Positions 7,370 to 10,912 of a stretch of DNA of 10,912 bases are shown here, piece by piece. The DNA comes from Acidiferrobacterales bacterium (lineage in GTDB: Bacteria; Pseudomonadota; Gammaproteobacteria; Acidiferrobacterales; Sulfurifustaceae). Each line of letters starts with the position of its first letter. The first letter of the stretch is position 1. Under the pieces are notes generated by a model. The model was not told the DNA's origin, ran no database searches, and worked only from the letters and a program-made list of their open reading frames with translations. Where the stretch lies: positions 1 to 10,912 of the forward strand of contig WGFP01000082.1 in NCBI GenBank assembly GCA_015492195.1. Direction: 5' to 3'. Both the position numbers and the translations under genes were made by a program.

Positions 7370-7933
7370 TTATTGCCGTCTTTTATCCGATGACGTTTCC
7401 TTGGATGGGTCGGCCAACAATTCGCGTATCTTAACCAGCACCGTCTTGTTCATATCTTCCACTGAAATCGGGCCGATGTGTTTGTAGCGGATAATGCCGT
7501 TTTGGTCTATGAGAAAGGTTTCCGGCACCCCGTAAACGCCGAGCTCGATGCCCACGCGCCCGTTGAGGTCCGATAGACTCATTTCATAGGGGTCGCCCAG
7601 CTCGGCCAGCCACTTGAGTGCATCCTGACGCTTATCCTTGTAGTTAAGGCCGACAAGGGGGACGATCTTGTGCCGCGAGAGTTCCATCAGGATCGGGTGT
7701 TCCTCTCGGCAGGCCGTGCACCAGGAGGCCCAGACATTAAGGAGATAGACCCGTCCACGCAGGCTCTCGCTTGAAACGATGCGCGTGGGATCGGCGACCG
7801 TCGGCAGTGAAAACGCAGGCACGGGTTTGCCGATGAGCGGCGAGGGGATTCGCTTTGGATCGAGTTTCAGTCCGTAGGCCAACAGCAGACCGAGCAGCGC
7901 AAAGACGCCGATGGGGATCAGAAATTTTTTCAT
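7370..7933 (-). CDS. ccmG: Thiol:disulfide interchange protein CcmG/DsbE
   Basis: Membrane-tethered periplasmic thioredoxin-like protein that, fed with electrons by CcdA or DsbD, reduces CcmH or the apocytochrome cysteines before heme ligation (family knowledge). The 187-residue product has an uncleaved N-terminal anchor (about 4-22), then a thioredoxin fold with the active site WASWCTACREEHP (C72, C75), the Leu-Asn-Val-Trp strand before it, and the conserved GVPE motif at 135-138 with the cis-proline P137. This loop is typical of CcmG and separates it from general thioredoxins. The ATG at 7933 overlaps the ccmE stop in ATGA, so it is the last cistron of the minus-strand ccm operon. In E. coli ccmG follows ccmF; here it follows ccmE directly, ccmF being in the opposing operon. 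Confidence 0.95.
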   Translation of the reverse strand: MKKFLIPIGVFALLGLLLAYGLKLDPKRIPSPLIGKPVPAFSLPTVADPTRIVSSESLRGRVYLLNVWASWCTACREEHPILMELSRHKIVPLVGLNYKDKRQDALKWLAELGDPYEMSLSDLNGRVGIELGVYGVPETFLIDQNGIIRYKHIGPISVEDMNKTVLVKIRELLADPSKETSSDKRRQ

Positions 7934-8364
7934 GGATTTTTATACTGTCTGCCTTCAAGGGCCTTGGCCGCTTCAGGGGGCATGTAGTTTTCGTCGTGTT
8001 TGGCCAGGACCTCCTTGGCGATAAATCGTTTATCGGGATTTAGTTTGCCCTGGACCACCACGCCCTGGCCCTCGCGGAACAGATCCGGGAGGATGCCTTC
8101 ATAATAGACCGGCAGTGTTTTCTTCAGATCGGTCACGACAAAATTCACCTTGAGGCCGTCCTGCGAACGTTGCACGCTGCCTTCTTGCACTAGACCGCCG
8201 ATGCGGAAGGTTTTGTCGACCGGCGCCTTACCCTCAAACACCTCGGTCGGTGAATAGAAGTACACTAGATTGCTGCGGAAGGCGTTTAATACGAACAGTG
8301 AGGAGACCGTGATTCCCACAACGCCAATAACGATCAATAAAAGTCTTTTGTGTCTTGCCTTCAT
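7930..8364 (-). CDS. ccmE: Heme chaperone CcmE
   Basis: Periplasmic heme chaperone that receives heme at CcmC, holds it through an unusual covalent histidine bond and carries it to CcmF (family knowledge). The 144-residue product has a short basic cytoplasmic start, a membrane anchor (about 8-28), an OB-fold beta-barrel (about 32-120) and the defining heme-binding motif HDENY at 123-127, with H123 as the covalent ligand and Y127 as axial ligand (E. coli H130 and Y134). The histidine is the common gammaproteobacterial form, not the cysteine variant of some archaea and desulfovibrios. Start is the ATG at 8364, overlapping the ccmD stop; AAGGA lies about 9 bases upstream. The stop overlaps the ccmG start. 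All key residues are present. Confidence 0.97.
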   Translation of the reverse strand: MKARHKRLLLIVIGVVGITVSSLFVLNAFRSNLVYFYSPTEVFEGKAPVDKTFRIGGLVQEGSVQRSQDGLKVNFVVTDLKKTLPVYYEGILPDLFREGQGVVVQGKLNPDKRFIAKEVLAKHDENYMPPEAAKALEGRQYKNP

Positions 8365-8531
8365 TGTTTTTTTCCTTTTAATCGGTAGAATTCACGCAGC
8401 ATTCTCATCACGGATTTTCCTCGATAAACGGGAATGATCACATTCGCGAACAGCACGACCGCAGCGAAGACATACGAACCCCATACGTAGAAGGCATATC
8501 CGCCCATGGCAAAAAATTCAGACCAGTTCAT
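8361..8531 (-). CDS. ccmD: Heme exporter protein CcmD (small membrane protein)
   Basis: Small integral membrane protein that stabilises the CcmABC-CcmE complex and is needed to release holo-CcmE (family knowledge). Translating from the ATG at 8531 gives 56 residues ending at a TGA at 8361. The N-terminal half contains EFFAMGGYAFYVWGSY, very close to the E. coli CcmD EFFAMGGYAFFVW; a single membrane segment spans about 12-34 and a basic tail ends in LKGKKQ. Its ATG overlaps the ccmC stop and its TGA overlaps the ccmE ATG, both as ATGA, so there is no spare base on either side. A GAGG about 9 bases upstream may serve as ribosome site. Very short genes like this are often left unannotated; position, overlaps and motif together make it firm. 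Confidence 0.95.
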   Translation of the reverse strand: MNWSEFFAMGGYAFYVWGSYVFAAVVLFANVIIPVYRGKSVMRMLREFYRLKGKKQ

Positions 8532-9255
8532 CGTCCCGCCCTCACCACATCGGCCACCCAGACGGTATGTTTCTCGCGCATCAGGATTTCGTAGCGCATG
8601 CGCATCAGGGTCACGGTAAGGAAAAACAGTTTAAACGCCCCCGCCATGACCAGCAACGGAATCAGCATGCTGAGGTGGATTGACGGTGTGCCGATCTTTC
8701 CCACCGAGGCGGGTTGGTGCAGGGTGTTCCACCACTCCACGGAAAGTGAATGATGGGGATATTCACCACTCCCACCAGCGCCAGGATCGCGCAGGCCCGC
8801 GCCGCGCGTTTGGGATCGTCGATACTTGCCTCCAGGGCCATAAAGCCGATGTATAGAAACAGCAGGATCAGTTCCGAGGTCAGGCGCGCGTCCCACGCCC
8901 ACCAGGTGCCCCACATCGGTTTCCCCCAGAGCGATCCGGTGGCCAAGGCGATCAGCGTGAATGACGCCCCGATAGGGGCACAGGCGCCGGCGAAAATTTC
9001 CGCAAGCTTGATGTTCCATACCAGGCCGACGGCTCCGGCGCCGGCCATCAGAACGTAGACAAGCATGGACATCCAAGCAGCAGGGACGTGGATGAACATG
9101 ATGCGCACGGATTCGCCCTGTTGATAGTCTGGCGGCGCGACAAACAAACCGAGGTAAAGCCCCGTCAGCATCAATACAGCGGTTAGACCGACGGACCATG
9201 GGATGAGTTTCCCGGCAAGGGAATAGAAATTTTTGGGTGAGGCGTACTTATACAT
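8528..9255 (-). CDS. ccmC: Heme exporter/handling protein CcmC, interrupted by a one-base frameshift as read
   Basis: Polytopic membrane protein that binds heme on its periplasmic WWD face and loads it onto CcmE (family knowledge). The N-terminal frame (ATG at 9255) includes heme ligand H56 in FIHVPAAW and the WWD motif WGTWWAWD (115-122), reaching VVNIPIIHF at H170. There the frame breaks: restoring one T in the TTT run at 8743-8745 gives the conserved continuation SVEWWNTLHQ, then three further membrane segments and LTLMRMRYEIL to the TGA at 8528. The repaired protein would be 242 residues (E. coli 245), with the second heme ligand H180 (E. coli H184) after the break. Unrepaired, the first frame ends at 8662 after 197 residues with an unrelated tail. 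The stop overlaps ccmD in ATGA. Conservation on both sides argues for a base-call error or a very fresh mutation. Confidence 0.9.
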
Positions 9256-9264
9256 GCGGGTATG

Positions 9265-9942
9265 TTAATCCAGGGAAACGCGTAATGCCGCGGCGGTCGC
9301 CCAAGGTGCAAGACTCAGTGCTAATGCTAAAAAGGCCCCCAGCAGAGAAATATAAGCTTCCGTATCCATGCCGGCAGCGGCCTGTGCCACGCTGCCCGCG
9401 CCGAAAATGAGCACGGGAGTATACAACGGGAGTACCAGCAGCGAAACCAGCACCCCGCCGCCGCGCAGACCGAGCGTCAACGCCGCGCCGACACTGCCCA
9501 GGAGGCTCAGCACCGGCGTACCCAACAGCAGCGACAGCACCAATACGCCCATGGCATCTGTCGACATATGTAATTGCAGTGCCAGTAATGGGCTTATCAG
9601 CACCAGGGGCATGCCCGTTAATACCCAATGGCCGATGGTCTTGGCCAACACAAGCACCGCCAGGGGATGCGGCGCGAGCACCAGTTGTTCCAGCGTGCCG
9701 TCGGCGTAGTCGTTGGCGAACAGCCGGTTGAGCGACAGCATGGTCGCGAGCAGTGCCGCCACCCACAGTACGCCCGGCGCCATGGACTGTAGCATGTTTG
9801 GTTCCGGGCCCACGCCGAGCGGGAACAGGCTGACCACGATAACGAAAAAGATAAGCGGCGTCAGGATGTCCGTGCTGCGTCGCAATGCCACGGTTAGGTC
9901 ACGTCGGAAGATACTGATGCAGGCTTTTAAAAGACCGGACAT
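9265..9942 (-). CDS. ccmB: Heme exporter ABC permease CcmB
   Basis: Membrane subunit that pairs with the ATPase CcmA; together they use ATP to release heme-loaded CcmE from CcmC rather than simply pumping heme (family knowledge). The product has 225 residues (E. coli 220) with six predicted membrane segments and the family motif LFANDYADGTLEQL ending at residue 87, in the loop after the second segment. Glycine- and leucine-rich segments near 145-190 fit the C-terminal half. The ATG at 9942 follows the ccmA stop by 7 bases with GAAAG just upstream; its own stop is 9 bases before the ccmC start. No missing regions are evident. Confidence 0.95.
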   Translation of the reverse strand: MSGLLKACISIFRRDLTVALRRSTDILTPLIFFVIVVSLFPLGVGPEPNMLQSMAPGVLWVAALLATMLSLNRLFANDYADGTLEQLVLAPHPLAVLVLAKTIGHWVLTGMPLVLISPLLALQLHMSTDAMGVLVLSLLLGTPVLSLLGSVGAALTLGLRGGGVLVSLLVLPLYTPVLIFGAGSVAQAAAGMDTEAYISLLGAFLALALSLAPWATAAALRVSLD

Positions 9943-9949
9943 ACTTTCA

Positions 9950-10561
9950 TTAAGAGTCGAGGCTGATCCGAAGCATGGTCGTCACTTGGATAGTGAGTTC
10001 CTGATGCGAGGTGATTACGATCATGCCGCCGGATGCAAGGTGCTCGGCGAGCAAGTTCGTCATTATCGCCGTCGATCGCACATCCAGGGCGCTAAAGGGC
10101 TCATCCAGAATCCACAGGGGTTTTTGCAGCACCAGCAAACGCGCCAATCCCAGGCGGCGTTTCTGTCCCTGCGAGAGGATTTTGGCCGGGAAATGATGAT
10201 AAGCAGCAAGCGCCATACGCTCCAGGGCCTGGGTGATGGACGGTGTGTTGCGACCGGCAAGGCCGGCGGCCACGCGCAGATTTTCGGCGGGTGTCAACTC
10301 ACCCTGAATGCCGTTGCTGTGGCCGACGTAAGCAAGCACCTCATGGTAATCGTCACTTAAGTCGCGGACGGGCATGCCGTTCCAACGGATCTCGCCGGCG
10401 GAGGGACGCGTCAACCCGCAGAGTGTGCGTAGCAGCGTTGTTTTGCCGCTGCCGTTGCAGCCCGTGACGTGCAGGAGTTCACCCGCTTTGAGCGAGAAGG
10501 ACAGGTTGCGAAACAACGGGCGATCACCGCGAGTGCATTCCAGATTGATTACATCCAGCAA
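9950..10561 (-). CDS. ccmA: Heme exporter ABC ATPase CcmA
   Basis: Cytoplasmic ATPase of the CcmAB complex that drives release of holo-CcmE from CcmC (family knowledge). The 203-residue product carries a complete ABC set: Walker A GCNGSGKTT (34-42), the CcmA-type GHSNGI stretch at 80-85, signature LSQGQ (129-133), Walker B WILDEP (150-155) with E154, and switch histidine H186 in TSHQ. Start is a TTG at 10561, chosen because GGAG lies 7 bases upstream (10569-10572) and because the next residues (LDVINLEC) align with the E. coli start; no ATG or GTG is available nearby. First gene of the minus-strand operon ccmABCDEG. It lies 88 bases from the tRNA-Arg 3' end, so either an own promoter or read-through from the tRNA is possible. 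Confidence 0.96.
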   Translation of the reverse strand: MLDVINLECTRGDRPLFRNLSFSLKAGELLHVTGCNGSGKTTLLRTLCGLTRPSAGEIRWNGMPVRDLSDDYHEVLAYVGHSNGIQGELTPAENLRVAAGLAGRNTPSITQALERMALAAYHHFPAKILSQGQKRRLGLARLLVLQKPLWILDEPFSALDVRSTAIMTNLLAEHLASGGMIVITSHQELTIQVTTMLRISLDS

Positions 10562-10615
10562 AGCTGAGCTCCAAGAGTCGGGATAATTAAAGAACGAGCA
10601 AAATCGGTTTTTCTC

Positions 10616-10643
10616 ATTATGGCGTTGTCGGCTGCCGGTGCGT
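10616..10643 (-). promoter_or_regulatory. Weak candidate promoter for the ccmABCDEG operon
   Basis: On the minus strand CATAAT (10621-10616) matches the -10 consensus at five of six positions. The only -35-like element is TTTACG, about 19 bases upstream, which is a long spacing. Transcription would begin near 10609, leaving about 48 bases of leader before the TTG of ccmA. The alternative is co-transcription from tRNA-Arg, since I see no strong terminator between them. Confidence 0.22.
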
Positions 10644-10649
10644 AAAGAT

Positions 10650-10725
10650 TGGTGCCCCGGAGACGATTCGAACGTCCGACCTGCCGCTTAGGAGGCGGCC
10701 GCTCTATCCACTGAGCTACCGGGGC
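10650..10725 (-). tRNA. tRNA-Arg(CCU)
   Basis: 76 bases with encoded CCA (10652-10650). The acceptor stem GCCCCGG/CCGGGGC is perfect; D stem GCTC/GAGC; anticodon stem GCCGC/GCGGC with loop CTCCTAA, giving anticodon CCU for AGG arginine codons; T arm GGACG-TTCGAAT-CGTCT with one G-U pair. The discriminator base is A. The gene reads toward ccmA. tRNA-Arg(CCU) genes are frequent integration sites for mobile elements, but no integrase or duplicated tRNA end is visible here. A TAGAAT box lies 10 bases upstream of the mature 5' end. Confidence 0.97.
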
Positions 10726-10735
10726 TTAGGCCCCA

Positions 10736-10741
10736 ATTCTA
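10736..10741 (-). promoter_or_regulatory. -10-like box TAGAAT upstream of tRNA-Arg
   Basis: TAGAAT differs from TATAAT at one position and ends 10 bases before the mature tRNA end, nearly the same spacing as the identical box before tRNA-Ala. No good -35 hexamer is seen 16-18 bases further upstream, where the sequence is CTCGCG-like. This suggests the two tRNAs may be separate transcription units, with low certainty. Confidence 0.35.
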
Positions 10742-10775
10742 GCGGAAAATCCAACGGCCGCGAGAATTAATCATG

Positions 10776-10802
10776 ACAATGGCCGGCAATACCGGCCATT
10801 GT
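10776..10802 (-). repeat. Perfect 11-bp inverted repeat (hairpin) between the two tRNA genes
   Basis: Arms ACAATGGCCGG (10776-10786) and CCGGCCATTGT (10792-10802) are perfectly complementary around a 5-base loop. The hairpin begins 6 bases after the CCA end of tRNA-Ala in its direction of transcription. It resembles a terminator stem, but the following bases (CATGATTAATT) lack a T-run. It may be a terminator lacking a U-tract, a 3'-processing signal, or one copy of a dispersed palindromic repeat. Confidence 0.7.
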
Positions 10803-10808
10803 GGGAGA

Positions 10809-10884
10809 TGGTGGAGCGGAGGAGGATCGAACTCCCGACCTCGGCATTGCGAACGCCGCGCTCTCCCAGCTGAGCTACCGCCCC
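10809..10884 (-). tRNA. tRNA-Ala(CGC)
   Basis: 76 bases with encoded CCA (10811-10809). The acceptor stem GGGGCGG/CCGCTCC contains the G3-U70 wobble that identifies alanine tRNAs. D stem GCTC/GAGC; anticodon stem CGGCG/TGCCG with one G-U pair and loop TTCGCAA, giving anticodon CGC for GCG codons; T arm GGGAG-TTCGATC-CTCCT with one G-U pair. The discriminator is A. A dedicated CGC alanine tRNA suits a GC-rich genome; E. coli does not have one. Transcribed toward tRNA-Arg, which begins 83 bases downstream. Confidence 0.97.
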
Positions 10885-10895
10885 ATGCGGGCGCG

Positions 10896-10901
10896 ATTCT
10901 A
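10896..10901 (-). promoter_or_regulatory. -10-like box TAGAAT with GC-rich discriminator upstream of tRNA-Ala
   Basis: TAGAAT lies 11 bases before the mature tRNA end and is followed by CGCGCCCG. A GC-rich stretch between the -10 box and the start point is typical of stable-RNA promoters under stringent control (established knowledge). The -35 box would fall beyond the window edge, so the promoter cannot be completed here. Confidence 0.45.
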
Positions 10902-10912
10902 CGCCGGGAACC

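Noticed and set aside
8662..8741. Genuine alternative C terminus of CcmC in the unshifted frame
   Set aside because: The tail after the break (rich in S, G, T, P) resembles nothing in the family, while the other frame gives a strongly conserved continuation through to the ATGA junction with ccmD.
10650..10725. Integrated mobile element at tRNA-Arg(CCU)
   Set aside because: This tRNA is a common integration site, but no integrase, no repeated tRNA 3' end and no foreign-looking genes are present in the window.

Overview
The window looks like chromosomal DNA of a moderately GC-rich Gram-negative bacterium. A gammaproteobacterium is most likely: pepA is divergent from lptF-lptG, and PepA, LptF, LptG and the Ccm proteins all resemble their Escherichia coli counterparts in length and motifs, as recalled from memory. 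No phage, transposon, CRISPR or defence gene is visible. Ten protein genes cover most of the window, with two tRNA genes at the right end.

Left block (1-3521). The N-terminal three quarters of pepA, a leucyl aminopeptidase, lies on the minus strand and runs off the left edge. Opposite it, lptF and lptG are plus-strand genes sharing an ATGA overlap. They encode the inner-membrane pair that, with LptB (not here), extracts lipopolysaccharide for transport to the cell surface.

Middle gap (3522-3964). This 443-base stretch has no convincing gene. It holds a 50-base segment of about 14% GC, a consensus DnaA box with two weaker relatives, and a 13-base palindrome that overlaps the consensus box.

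Right block (3965-10561). This is a complete System I cytochrome c maturation set, arranged as two convergent operons instead of the usual ccmABCDEFGH order. The plus-strand operon ccmF-ccmH-ccmI encodes the complex that ligates heme to apocytochrome c. The minus-strand operon ccmA-B-C-D-E-G encodes heme handling and loading of the CcmE chaperone, plus the thioredoxin-like CcmG. The operons meet tail to tail with 9 bases between stop codons. ccmD is a 56-codon gene easily missed by ORF callers. ccmC carries a one-base frameshift as read, just before its second heme-ligand histidine; everything after the shift is well conserved, so a sequence error or a very recent mutation is likelier than an old pseudogene.

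Right end (10650-10884). tRNA-Arg(CCU) and tRNA-Ala(CGC) are both on the minus strand, each with an encoded CCA end and its own TAGAAT -10-like box. A perfect 11-bp hairpin lies between them.

I do not see a previously undescribed system. The observations most worth a second look are the module-sorted convergent ccm layout, the ccmC frameshift, and the AT-rich/DnaA-box intergenic region.
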